Shown here: piece by piece, positions 40,710-49,193 of the stretch
How positions within the stretch are numbered: position 1 is the stretch's first letter
How the letters are laid out: every line of letters begins with the position of its first letter
Source: Claveliimonas acetigenes
GTDB lineage: Bacteria; Bacillota; Clostridia; Lachnospirales; Lachnospiraceae
Length of the DNA stretch: 51,204 nucleotides
Direction of reading: 5' to 3'
Assembly (NCBI RefSeq): GCF_025567385.1
Contig: NZ_JAOQJU010000022.1
Location: forward strand, 1 to 51,204
Notes under the pieces: generated by a model
What the model was told of the DNA's origin: nothing
Databases searched by the model: none
The model's input: only the letters and a program-made list of their open reading frames with translations
Made by a program: the position numbers and the translations under genes

Positions 40710-41405
40710 CTAAAGCTTCTCCACCTTATATCCCACTCCCCAGACCACCTTCAAATAACGTGGCTCTTTTGGATTGATTTCAATCTTCTCCCGGATATGG
40801 CGAATATGTACCGCCACTGTATTATCTGCTCCAATGGCGTCCTCATTCCAGATACTTTCATAAATCTGTTCAATGGAGAATACTTTCCCTTGATTTTTTA
40901 CTAATAACAACAGAATATTGTATTCGATCGGAGTGAGCTTCACCTTCTCACCGTCCACCGTAACCTCTTTCAGATCATCATTAATCAGCAGGCCGCCCGT
41001 CCCATACACCGCCTGGCCGCTTACATTAACTGTGCTTCCAAGCTGTGTGTATCTGCGCAGTTGGGACTTAACTCTTGCCACCAGTTCCAACGGGTTAAAT
41101 GGTTTCGTTACGTAATCATCCGCTCCTACATTCAGCCCCAATATCTTATCTGCATCCTCTGATTTGGCAGATAGGATAATAATCGGCATATTGTTCTCCT
41201 CACGAATTTTAAGGGTTGCTCTGATCCCATCCAGCCTCGGCATCATAACATCTATCACCAGCAGGTCTACCTTCTCGTCCTTCAGAACTTTAAGCGCCTC
41301 CTGCCCGTCATATGCCTTAAGCACCGTATAGCCCTCCTGGGTAAGATATATATCGATTGCCTCCACTATCTCTTTATCGTCATCACATACTAATATTTTG
41401 GACAT
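40710..41405 (-). CDS. OmpR-family response regulator
   Basis: A 231-residue regulator with a receiver domain (acidic pocket CDDD at 7-10, phospho-acceptor D52 in VIDVMMP, conserved K in VTKPFNP) and an OmpR/PhoB winged helix (LTPIEYNILLLLVKNQGKVF, VAVHIRHIREKI). The ATG at 41405 is chosen because GGAGG lies eight bases upstream. It is first in the operon with the histidine kinase, its presumed partner. Confidence 0.9.
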   Translation of the reverse strand: MSKILVCDDDKEIVEAIDIYLTQEGYTVLKAYDGQEALKVLKDEKVDLLVIDVMMPRLDGIRATLKIREENNMPIIILSAKSEDADKILGLNVGADDYVTKPFNPLELVARVKSQLRRYTQLGSTVNVSGQAVYGTGGLLINDDLKEVTVDGEKVKLTPIEYNILLLLVKNQGKVFSIEQIYESIWNEDAIGADNTVAVHIRHIREKIEINPKEPRYLKVVWGVGYKVEKL

Positions 41406-41482
41406 TTTCATCACCTCCCTTATACTATACAAGAATACCAGAGATTTTTTAAGAGGAAGCAGGGGAATTTATTAAGAAAATT

Positions 41483-41851
41483 TTAATTCGCATCCGCCCT
41501 CCCCTCAGCGTCATACCCGTATTCTTTCATCGCTTTGCAAAATGCATATACCAGCTCTTTTTTTAATTTTTCCGTCACCGCTATCCCTCTGGATTGTACA
41601 TATCTCGACGAGTCTTCGCTAAATATAAACACAACCGGTCCGAAGATTTTATATTCTTCAATTGTCTCTGCGCAATACTGCGCTTCCTTCTTTGCCATAT
41701 CCGGTGTGCAGGCATAAGAATGCCAATATACGCCAAACGGTTCTCCCCGGCGGGTGCATTCCTCCGCTTTCTTGCGAAACTGTACATCAATCTCCCCGGC
41801 TCCGTATCCCGCCCACAGCATTACAACCCTGTTCTTTTCCTGAATACTCAT
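41483..41851 (-). CDS. Isolated, catalytically degenerate GH25 lysozyme-like domain
   Basis: A 122-residue protein matching the middle of GH25 muramidases: VVMLWAGYGAGEID, then GEPFGVYWHSYACTPDMAKK, cut, and VYAFCKAMKEYGYDAEG. The N-terminal Asp motif and C-terminal strands of the barrel are absent, and the usual DxE segment (YYDVEE) reads FIFSEDSS. There is no signal peptide. It is probably a decayed or repurposed fragment with no lysozyme activity. It stands alone, downstream of and divergent from the Spo0A-C gene. Confidence 0.55.
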   Translation of the reverse strand: MSIQEKNRVVMLWAGYGAGEIDVQFRKKAEECTRRGEPFGVYWHSYACTPDMAKKEAQYCAETIEEYKIFGPVVFIFSEDSSRYVQSRGIAVTEKLKKELVYAFCKAMKEYGYDAEGRADAN

Positions 41852-41935
41852 ATCTACACCCCAAAATATTCTTAATATAGTATATTACATTTTAAAAATT
41901 CTGTTCTTACCCCCTGGTCTTAATCCATAGATTTC

Positions 41936-41985
41936 TGTCGAAAAATGTCGATATATTTTAATTTATATTTCTTTCGGTTTATGAT
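41936..41985 (+). promoter_or_regulatory. Tandem 0A-like boxes and promoter of the Spo0A-C gene
   Basis: TGTCGAA (41936-41942) and TGTCGAT (41946-41952) are head-to-tail and 10 bases apart, matching the 0A box TGNCGAA. A weak promoter TTTAAT (41957-41962), 17 bases, TATGAT (41980-41985) lies just downstream, so the boxes are in an activating position. Confidence 0.6.
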
Positions 41986-42021
41986 ATGTTCAGGATTCTA
42001 CGTTAAGAAAGGAAATCGATT

Positions 42022-42354
42022 ATGAGAGAAATTGAACATCTGATACGCTCTCTAGGAATTGGCGCCACATATCGCGGCTATAAGTATCTCTGTTATGCTA
42101 TTTCTTTATGCCTTGAAAATGAAGACTATCTGTTAGGTATCAGTAAGCTTTTGTATCCTACAATTGCCAATACCTTTCAGACCACTCCCAGCAGTGTGGA
42201 AAGAGATTTGCGCACGGTCATCAACGTCTGCTGGGAAAGAGGGAATCGTTCCTTATTAACCACCATCGCCATGTATCCACTGGAAACAAAACCCACTACC
42301 GGAGAATTTCTTGATATTCTTATTGGTCATCTTCAGCACAGCAGCCTTGTATAA
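42022..42354 (+). CDS. Stand-alone Spo0A C-terminal DNA-binding domain protein
   Basis: A 110-residue protein that is only the effector domain of Spo0A: YRGYKYLCYAISLCLENED, ISKLLYPTIANTFQTTPSSV, then ERDLRTVINVCWERG and KPTTGEFL, matching KGYQYL, LYPxIAKxxxTTxSRVERAIRHAIEVAWxRG and KPTNSEFI in Spo0A. There is no receiver domain, so phosphorylation cannot control it directly. AAAGGA lies before the ATG. 0A-like boxes in front of it suggest control by Spo0A or by itself. It may compete with Spo0A for its sites. Confidence 0.82.
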   Translation: MREIEHLIRSLGIGATYRGYKYLCYAISLCLENEDYLLGISKLLYPTIANTFQTTPSSVERDLRTVINVCWERGNRSLLTTIAMYPLETKPTTGEFLDILIGHLQHSSLV

Positions 42355-42590
42355 ATTCACTCTCCCCCACATATTCTCCATTTAAGTCCGGTTTTTGTTT
42401 TTCTTAATCTTTACTTAAGAGATTTTCTTTTTCTTTTATAGATTTAACATATTTTAGACACATTTATCTATTATACTAAAGTCAGATAGTTGATAGAGAT
42501 TCAACTATCACCCCCTCATAAAGTAAACACCGATGATTATTCTTTCGGTGTCACACTTTACTCTCATTCCTTTAGATAACTATAAAACAC
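42355..42590. other. Gene-free stretch with two hairpins
   Basis: No gene is supported. GATAGTTGA with TCAACTATC (about 42485-42509) forms one stem, and TAAAGT..ACACCGA with TCGGTGT..ACTTTA (about 42520-42562) another. They may end the Spo0A-C transcript or belong to a small RNA. Confidence 0.4.
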
Positions 42591-42625
42591 AAGAACCCCC
42601 GCGCCTAGCCAACGCGGGGGTTCTT
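42591..42625. terminator. Strong bidirectional terminator
   Basis: AAGAACCCCCGCG (42591-42603) pairs perfectly with CGCGGGGGTTCTT (42613-42625). It overlaps the last codons of the alpha/beta hydrolase gene and also faces the rightward Spo0A-C transcript. Confidence 0.8.
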
Positions 42626-43561
42626 CTGTACGGACTTATTCCGTCTCTTCTCCAACCAGCGGTACAGGTCAAACATCACCTGTGCCCTGTCGGTTTCATT
42701 CAAGATTTCATGCCTGTCACCCGGATACAGTTTCATCTGCACGTCCTGCATCCCGGCATCTGCATATTTTTTGTACACCTTCCGGACTCCTTTTCCAAAA
42801 TCTCCCACCGGATCCTCTTCTCCGGCAACGAAAAATACCGGAAGTGTCTTTGGAATTTTTTCCATGCTTCTTTTTCCTGTCAGGGTCTTCATTCCGGCAA
42901 ACATATGATAATAGCCGTTGACTGTAAAAGTAAAGCTGCACAGAGGATCACTCTCGTAGGCTTTCCGAAGCTCCGCATCAGATGTTATCCACTCTTTCTT
43001 GCTCTCTCCCCTCTCAAACTTCTTATTAAAACCGCCCATCCCTAGGCTGTCTACCAGGCTGCTCCGGTATTTCCATCCCCGGAAAGCGGCAATTACTTTA
43101 CAGAGCATCTGTCCTGCCGTCAATATTCCTGCGCTCTTATATCCGGTTCCCATAATAATAGCTCCACTAAGCTCGCCTCCATGCAGCGTAAGATACTGCC
43201 TCAGCAGAAAGGAGCCCATACTGTGTCCCATCATAAAATAAGGAACACCAGGATACTTCTGCATCGTCTCCTCCTGCAGTCGGCGGATATCTTCAATCAC
43301 GCATTGATTTCCATTTTTCTCATGAAAAAATCCATATTCTTCTTCGCTCTGAACCGACTTTCCATGGCCCAGGTGATCGTTACCCACTACATAATATCCT
43401 TTTTCAGCCAGGAACGAGGCAAACCTGTCATATCTTTCCACATATTCAACCATTCCATGGCAAATCTGCAGAATTGCCTTCACTTCCCGTTCAGGAATCC
43501 ACTCCACTGCATGAATCTGTGTAACGGCATCGCTGGATGGATAGTAAAATTCACTCTTCAT
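42605..43561 (-). CDS. Alpha/beta hydrolase (monoacylglycerol lipase-like)
   Basis: A 318-residue hydrolase of the PldB/serine aminopeptidase S33 type. The oxyanion motif HGMVEYVERYDRFASFL, the nucleophile elbow GHSMGS, the acid in FFVAGEEDPVGDFG and the histidine in YPGDRHEILNE are all in place. Family members hydrolyse monoacylglycerols or lysophospholipids. The ATG at 43561 follows GGGAGG; an ATG at 43576 lies over it. The last codons lie inside the terminator stem. It follows citrate synthase by about 30 bases. Confidence 0.83.
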   Translation of the reverse strand: MKSEFYYPSSDAVTQIHAVEWIPEREVKAILQICHGMVEYVERYDRFASFLAEKGYYVVGNDHLGHGKSVQSEEEYGFFHEKNGNQCVIEDIRRLQEETMQKYPGVPYFMMGHSMGSFLLRQYLTLHGGELSGAIIMGTGYKSAGILTAGQMLCKVIAAFRGWKYRSSLVDSLGMGGFNKKFERGESKKEWITSDAELRKAYESDPLCSFTFTVNGYYHMFAGMKTLTGKRSMEKIPKTLPVFFVAGEEDPVGDFGKGVRKVYKKYADAGMQDVQMKLYPGDRHEILNETDRAQVMFDLYRWLEKRRNKSVQKNPRVG

Positions 43562-43590
43562 TCCTTTTCCTCCCATACAGGTATCTGCCG

Positions 43591-44958
43591 TTATCTGTCT
43601 TCTATCTTCACATATTCTCTATGTGGGGCAAGAGGTTTATATGCCGGACGAATAATCTTATCTACATTCTTAAGCTCCTCCAGCCGGTGTGCGCTCCACC
43701 CTACAATACGCGCTGCGGCAAAAATCGGCGTGTACAATTCTTTCGGCAGATTCAACATACTGTATACCAATCCGCTGTAGAAATCTACATTCGCATTTAC
43801 GCCTTTATAAATCTTACGCTTCTCTCCGATAACTTCCGGAGCCAGATGCTCTACCGTCTCATAAAGCTGATACTCTTTTTCACAGCCTTTTTCCTTGGCA
43901 AGCTGTTTTACAAACTTCTTGAAAATGTCTGCCCTTGGGTCAGACACCGAATAAATCGCATGACCCATTCCGTAGATTAGGCCCTTCTGGTCAAACGCCT
44001 TTTTATCCAGCAAATCATACAGATATTGCCTGACCTCATCCTTATCTTCCCAGTCCTTTACCTTTTCTTTCATATCGTCAAACATCTGCGTCACCTTAAT
44101 ATTAGCGCCGCCATGCTTCGGTCCTTTCAATGATGCCATCGCCGCTGCAATGGTAGAATATGTATCCGTCCCCGAAGAAGTAACAACATGTGTGGTAAAA
44201 GTAGAATTATTACCGCCGCCGTGATCCATATGGAGTACAAGCGCCATATCCAGGATCTTCGCCTCAAGCTTCGTATACTTCCGATCTTCTCTCAGCATCA
44301 TAAGGATATTCTCTGCCGTAGAAAGCTCCGGCAAAGGAGCATAGATAAACAAATCATCCCCATGTCTATAATTATAAGCATGATATCCGTACACCATCAG
44401 CATCGGGAACTGACTGATCAGGTTCAGACACTGGCGCAGTACATTCGGAATGGAGGTGTCGTCCGCCTTTGAATCATAGGAATACAGATTCAAGATAGAG
44501 CGCGACAAACTGTTCATCATATCACGGCTGGGGGCTTTCATAATGACGTCACGTACGAAGTTAGGCGGCAGGGTACGTCTTTCCACCAACGTCTCATGAA
44601 AACCTGCCAGCTCACTTGCTGACGGAAGTTCACCGAATAATAAAAGATAAGCGATCTCTTCAAAACCATAGTGTTCTTCTCTCAGGAATCCTTCCACCAA
44701 ATCCTTGATGTTATACCCTCTGTAGTAAAGATTACCGGCACACGGAACTTCCTCGCCGTTCACAATCTTCTTTGCACAGACGTCCGAAATATTGGTAAGT
44801 CCTGCAAGGACTCCTTTACCATTTAAATCACGAAGTCCTCTCTTCACCTCATATTTGGTGTATAATTCCTTTTCAATCGCATTATTTTTCTCGCAAAGCG
44901 CTGCCAGTCTCTGAATCTCCGGCGTGTTCTCAAATAATGCTCTCTGTACTGATGCCAT
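43591..44958 (-). CDS. gltA: Citrate synthase
   Basis: A 455-residue citrate synthase that condenses oxaloacetate with acetyl-CoA. Active-site segments are LHMDHGGGNNSTFTTHVV, GMGHAIYSVSDPRA and VNANVDFYSGLVYSML, holding the two catalytic histidines and the aspartate. It is of the longer clostridial type with an N-terminal extension. GGAG lies seven bases before ATG 44958. No aconitase or isocitrate dehydrogenase gene is in the window; in such anaerobes the enzyme usually supplies 2-oxoglutarate for glutamate. Confidence 0.92.
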   Translation of the reverse strand: MASVQRALFENTPEIQRLAALCEKNNAIEKELYTKYEVKRGLRDLNGKGVLAGLTNISDVCAKKIVNGEEVPCAGNLYYRGYNIKDLVEGFLREEHYGFEEIAYLLLFGELPSASELAGFHETLVERRTLPPNFVRDVIMKAPSRDMMNSLSRSILNLYSYDSKADDTSIPNVLRQCLNLISQFPMLMVYGYHAYNYRHGDDLFIYAPLPELSTAENILMMLREDRKYTKLEAKILDMALVLHMDHGGGNNSTFTTHVVTSSGTDTYSTIAAAMASLKGPKHGGANIKVTQMFDDMKEKVKDWEDKDEVRQYLYDLLDKKAFDQKGLIYGMGHAIYSVSDPRADIFKKFVKQLAKEKGCEKEYQLYETVEHLAPEVIGEKRKIYKGVNANVDFYSGLVYSMLNLPKELYTPIFAAARIVGWSAHRLEELKNVDKIIRPAYKPLAPHREYVKIEDR

Positions 44959-44989
44959 AAGCATTCTCCTTTCTTTTCAGTCTCATCGG

Positions 44990-45868
44990 TTACTCACGCA
45001 TTTTCCGGCTGATACTGTTGCAAAGCGCCGCAAATTCTTCCAGCGACAATGCTTCTCCCCGGATACTCGCCCCTCTTCCCAATTCCTCTATACACTCCAT
45101 GATGACCTCTTTCGGAACATCCAGTTCCGGAGAGTTCTTCAGGCCGTTCGCCAGCGTCTTCCTTCTCTGATTAAAAGATGCCCGAATCAGCCGGAATAAA
45201 AGCTTCTCATCCTCCACTTCCACCGGAGGCTTTTTATGGCTTGTCAGCCGGATGACCGCCGACCCCACCTTCGGTCTTGGCATAAAACAATTAGGAGGAA
45301 CATTTGCCACAATGTAAGGTTCGGCATAATACTGAACTGCCAATGACAGTGCGCCGTAGTCCTTACTTCCGGGTTCCTCCTGCATACGGTCTGCCACTTC
45401 CTTCTGTACCATAACCGTAATGCTTTCAATGGGGACATGATTTTCATACAGCCCCATAATAATCGGCGTCGTAATATAATAGGGAAGATTTGCAACCACC
45501 TTAATCGGCTTTCCTTCATTCTCCTCTTCTACCAGTTTTCTGATGTCGAGTTTCAGCACATCATCATTAATAATTGTTACATTATAATAGGAAGAAAGAG
45601 TATCCGAAAGAATCGGAATCAAAGCCTTATCAATCTCTACCGCAATTACCTTCCCGGCCGCCTGCGCCAAATACTGCGTCATAGTTCCAATGCCGGGGCC
45701 AATCTCTAACACACAGTCATCCTCTGTAATCCCCGCTGCCCGGATAATCTTATCCAGCACATGTGTATCTATCAGAAAATTTTGTCCATACTTCTTCTGG
45801 AAAGAAAAATTGTATTTCTTCAATACCTCTATCGTATTCTGTGGAATTCCCAGCGTAGGTTCTGCCAT
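44990..45868 (-). CDS. rsmA: 16S rRNA dimethyladenosine transferase RsmA (KsgA)
   Basis: A 292-residue methyltransferase that dimethylates two adjacent adenines near the 3' end of 16S rRNA. QNFLID, EIGPGIGTMTQYLA (SAM binding), AVEIDKALIP and NLPYYITTPI (the NLPY catalytic motif) are clear. It lies downstream of metG and tatD, the usual order in Firmicutes, although the rnmV gene normally found between tatD and rsmA is absent here. Confidence 0.95.
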   Translation of the reverse strand: MAEPTLGIPQNTIEVLKKYNFSFQKKYGQNFLIDTHVLDKIIRAAGITEDDCVLEIGPGIGTMTQYLAQAAGKVIAVEIDKALIPILSDTLSSYYNVTIINDDVLKLDIRKLVEEENEGKPIKVVANLPYYITTPIIMGLYENHVPIESITVMVQKEVADRMQEEPGSKDYGALSLAVQYYAEPYIVANVPPNCFMPRPKVGSAVIRLTSHKKPPVEVEDEKLLFRLIRASFNQRRKTLANGLKNSPELDVPKEVIMECIEELGRGASIRGEALSLEEFAALCNSISRKMRE

Positions 45869-45897
45869 ATATAATCACCTTCACTCTCTCGCGTATA

Positions 45898-46659
45898 CTA
45901 CAGCCGGTACATCCGTCTTGCATTCTGCTCCGTCTGCGCTACCACTTCTTCATAGGTTATCCCTTTAATTTCCGCAATCTTTTGTGCCACATAGACGAGA
46001 TTCAGGGAGGAATTCCGCTTCCCCCGGTTCGGTTCCGGCGCAAGGTAAGGGCTGTCCGTCTCCAACAGAATAGACTCCAACGGAACCTTCTCTACCACTT
46101 CCTTCATCTTCCTGGCATTCTTAAATGTCACCACGCCGCCGATGCCGATATAATATCCCATCTTCACGTATTCCTCTGCCATCTCGCCGGAATAGGAAAA
46201 ACAATGAATTACACCGTCCAGTCCCTGTCCGTACTGCTTCATAATCTCCATAGTATCTGCTGCCGCATCTCTGCTGTGAATTAAAACAGGCAGATCCAGC
46301 TCTCTGGCAAGATTAAGCTGGCGGACGAACCATTCCTTCTGCAAATCATGGGATTCATTGTCCCAGTAATAATCCAGGCCAATCTCTCCCACTGCAACCA
46401 CTCTGGGATTAGAGAACAACTCCTTCATCCTGGCAAATGTCTCTTCATTCAAGGCTCCCACCTCATCAGGATGAACTCCCACCGCCGCATATACGAACGG
46501 ATACTTCTCTGCCAGCTTCACAACCTTTTCGCAAGACTCATAAGACGCGCTTACATTCACGATGGTTCCTACGCCGCCTGCCTCCATAGACAAAAGCAAG
46601 TCCTCCCGGTCTATATCAAATTGTTCGTCATCATAATGCGCATGTGTCTCGAAAATCAT
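45898..46659 (-). CDS. tatD: TatD-family metal-dependent DNase
   Basis: A 253-residue TIM-barrel hydrolase. Metal ligands appear as ETHAHYDD, GEIGLDYYWD, LIHSRDA, HCFSYSG and LETDSPYLAPEP, the full TatD set. These enzymes act as 3'-5' exonucleases in DNA repair and turnover. The ATG at 46659 has AGGGG upstream; an ATG at 46704 adds 15 residues not typical of the family. It lies between metG and rsmA. Confidence 0.92.
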   Translation of the reverse strand: MIFETHAHYDDEQFDIDREDLLLSMEAGGVGTIVNVSASYESCEKVVKLAEKYPFVYAAVGVHPDEVGALNEETFARMKELFSNPRVVAVGEIGLDYYWDNESHDLQKEWFVRQLNLARELDLPVLIHSRDAAADTMEIMKQYGQGLDGVIHCFSYSGEMAEEYVKMGYYIGIGGVVTFKNARKMKEVVEKVPLESILLETDSPYLAPEPNRGKRNSSLNLVYVAQKIAEIKGITYEEVVAQTEQNARRMYRL

Positions 46660-46764
46660 AAAAAATACCCCTGCAAAAGTGAAATTACAAGAATTATACC
46701 ACAATTTATTTATAAATTATAGTTATGATAGATTAAATTTTTATGAAGCGTTTATAAACAGACA

Positions 46765-46791
46765 GGGCGGAAAGTTCTCGTCCCTCCGCCC
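46765..46791 (-). terminator. Possible terminator after metG
   Basis: GGGCGGA (46765-46771) pairs with TCCGCCC (46785-46791), then TGTCTGTTTATA on the minus strand. The tail is only moderately T-rich, so read-through into tatD is likely. Confidence 0.5.
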
Positions 46792-46824
46792 AACTGAACT
46801 ATTTTCATCAGAATCGGATCGTTT

Positions 46825-48738
46825 TTAACAGATTTCAGCCCCTGAAGGCATCTCTTTCTCCGGCGTCATCAATGCAAGATTGCCTTCTGCATCCTCTGCA
46901 CAAAGCAACATGCCTTCTGACAGCACCCCGGCAAGCTTCGCGGGCTTTAAGTTCACAAGAACCATCACCTTCTTACCCACCATCTCTTCAGCGCTGTAAT
47001 ATTTCTTAATACCGGATACAATCTGCTTCACCTGGCTTCCGATTTTCACCTGGGAACACAGAAGTTTTTTTGATTTCTTCACTTCCTCACAGGCAATAAT
47101 CTCTCCCACCTGGAACTGCATTTTCCCAAAATCATCAAAAGTAATTTCCGGTTTCGCTTCTATATCAATACCAACTTCTTCTTCCTTCTCCACTTCCAGT
47201 TCCTCTGCTGCCTGCGGGTGAAGTTCTTCCACCTTCTTCAGGACCTCCTCCATATCCAGTCTTGCAAAAAGAATCTCCGGTTTATCCGTCACTTTGCCAT
47301 CACCAAGCTGGGCAAGGATTTTCGCAGACGTCTCCGGCATGAAAGCTTCCAAAAGCTCCGCGCCCACTTTGATGCTCTCAATCAGGTTATAAAGTACCGT
47401 CTCCAGACGGTCTCTTTTCTCTTCTTCCTTCGCAAGAGCCCATGGCATCGTTTCGTCGATATATTTATTACAGCGTTTAAATAAGGTGAAAATCTCGGTA
47501 ATAGCATCCGCCACCCGAAGTTCGTCCATCTTAGTGCCGACCACCTTCGGAAGATTCTCTGCCACGCTCTTTAAATCTGCATCAACTTCCTCTGCCGCGC
47601 CTTTATCCGTTACCACGCCGCCAAAATATTTATTCGTCATGGAAATCGTACGGTTCACCAGATTCCCCAGTGTATTGGCAAGATCCGAATTAATCCGCTC
47701 TACAAGCAGTTCCCAGGAAATAACGCCGTCATTATCAAATGGCATCTCATGCAGCACAAAATACCGCACCGCATCCACTCCGAAGAAATCTACCAGCTCA
47801 TCCGCATAAAGCACATTTCCCTTGGACTTGCTCATCTTACCATCACCCTGCAGAAGCCACGGATGCCCGAATACCTGCTTCGGCAGCGGAAGATCTAACG
47901 CCATCAGGAAAATCGGCCAGTAAATCGTATGGAAACGGATAATATCCTTCCCTATCAGATGCAGGTCTGCAGGCCAGTTCTTCTGAAACTGCTCCGTACC
48001 GTCCCCCTCTGCATCATATCCGATTCCGGTAATATAATTCGTCAGCGCGTCCAGCCACACATAGACTACATGTTTCGGATCAAAATCCACCGGAATTCCC
48101 CATTTAAAAGAAGTCCTGGATACACACAGATCCTGCAGTCCCGGAAGCAGGAAGTTGTTCATCATCTCATTCTTCCTGGATACAGGCTGAATAAATTCCG
48201 GATGTGCATGAATATGCTCAATCAGACGATCTGCATACTTGCTCATCTTGAAGAAGTACGCCTCTTCCTTCGCCGGCTGAACCTCACGTCCACAGTCAGG
48301 ACATTTGCCATCCACAAGCTGTGACTCTGTAAAGAAGGATTCACACGGGGTACAGTACATACCCTCATAGTATCCTTTATAAATATCACCTTTTTCATAC
48401 AGCTTCTTGAAAATCTTCTGAACCTGTCTTTCATGGTCTTCATCGGTAGTGCGGATAAACTTATCATAAGATGTATTCATCAGATCCCAGATTTCCTTCA
48501 CCTGCCCCGCCACATTGTCCACATACTCTTTCGGCGTAATGCCGGCTTCCTCTGCCTTCAGCTCAATCTTCTGGCCATGTTCATCCGTCCCCGTCTGGAA
48601 AAACACGTCATATCCCTGCTGTCTTTTATAGCGCGCGATTGCATCCGCAAGTACAATCTCATAAGTATTTCCAATGTGCGGTTTCCCTGATGTATAAGCA
48701 ATCGCTGTCGTAATGTAATATTTTTGTTTCTCAGCCAT
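46825..48738 (-). CDS. metG: Methionyl-tRNA synthetase
   Basis: A 637-residue class I synthetase that charges tRNA-Met. The HIGH motif appears as KPHIGNTYE, KMSKS as GKMSKSKGN, and a zinc knuckle as CTPCESF with GKCPDCG. The C-terminal 110 residues are a Trbp111-type tRNA-binding domain (FQVGEIIACEEVKKSKKLL). The ATG at 48738 has GGAGAGGG upstream. It is controlled by the T-box leader directly before it and heads the metG-tatD-rsmA group. Confidence 0.95.
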   Translation of the reverse strand: MAEKQKYYITTAIAYTSGKPHIGNTYEIVLADAIARYKRQQGYDVFFQTGTDEHGQKIELKAEEAGITPKEYVDNVAGQVKEIWDLMNTSYDKFIRTTDEDHERQVQKIFKKLYEKGDIYKGYYEGMYCTPCESFFTESQLVDGKCPDCGREVQPAKEEAYFFKMSKYADRLIEHIHAHPEFIQPVSRKNEMMNNFLLPGLQDLCVSRTSFKWGIPVDFDPKHVVYVWLDALTNYITGIGYDAEGDGTEQFQKNWPADLHLIGKDIIRFHTIYWPIFLMALDLPLPKQVFGHPWLLQGDGKMSKSKGNVLYADELVDFFGVDAVRYFVLHEMPFDNDGVISWELLVERINSDLANTLGNLVNRTISMTNKYFGGVVTDKGAAEEVDADLKSVAENLPKVVGTKMDELRVADAITEIFTLFKRCNKYIDETMPWALAKEEEKRDRLETVLYNLIESIKVGAELLEAFMPETSAKILAQLGDGKVTDKPEILFARLDMEEVLKKVEELHPQAAEELEVEKEEEVGIDIEAKPEITFDDFGKMQFQVGEIIACEEVKKSKKLLCSQVKIGSQVKQIVSGIKKYYSAEEMVGKKVMVLVNLKPAKLAGVLSEGMLLCAEDAEGNLALMTPEKEMPSGAEIC

Positions 48739-48760
48739 CTTTCCCTCTCCTTTTAAAAGC

Positions 48761-49080
48761 AAAAAAAATCCTCTCCGATTCCAAAGAACCAAAGAAGACG
48801 AGCCATCTCGTGTTACCACTTCTACTTCACTCCGCCCTCACGGGCAAAGCCTCAACAGGTACCGGAAAGTACCTTCCGCTGTAATGGGCGGTCCCATCAT
48901 GAAGTAGCAAACTGTTCCTCCACGCTGCTCAGAAGCCATCTTCAGCCAGTCTCCCTTCATCCCTCTCAGCATCCCCGCCCGCATCAGTATCTATACCTCC
49001 CGGCTCCGGTTCAGGATCTCTCTGTAAAACTTCAACAAGCTTACTCTCTCCGTCATTGCTTTTGCTTTATTGATTGATTT
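48761..49080 (-). promoter_or_regulatory. T-box leader of metG
   Basis: A leader of about 340 nt. The antiterminator is visible on the minus strand: GAAG, bulge TGGTAAC, ACGAG, loop ATGG, CTCGT, CTTC (48822-48794). The bulge TGGT can pair with ACCA of tRNA-Met, whose discriminator is A. The competing terminator is a 12 bp stem, TCTTCTTTGGTT with AATCGGAGAGGA, followed by eight T (48798-48761). Uncharged tRNA-Met would favour antitermination and metG expression. I did not assign the specifier codon position. Confidence 0.88.
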
Positions 49081-49086
49081 TAAAAA

Positions 49087-49116
49087 ATGGTATCACATAT
49101 CCACTCTGCTTGTCAA
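49087..49116 (-). promoter_or_regulatory. Promoter of the metG T-box transcript
   Basis: TTGACA (49116-49111), 18 bases, TACCAT (49092-49087) on the minus strand, placing the start near 49080. Confidence 0.65.
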
Positions 49117-49193
49117 GAAAGAACCCTCGTTTTCTTCTGTCATACCCCTCGTTTTCCACGCATAAATATAGACAAAACACTTCGAGGAAATTT

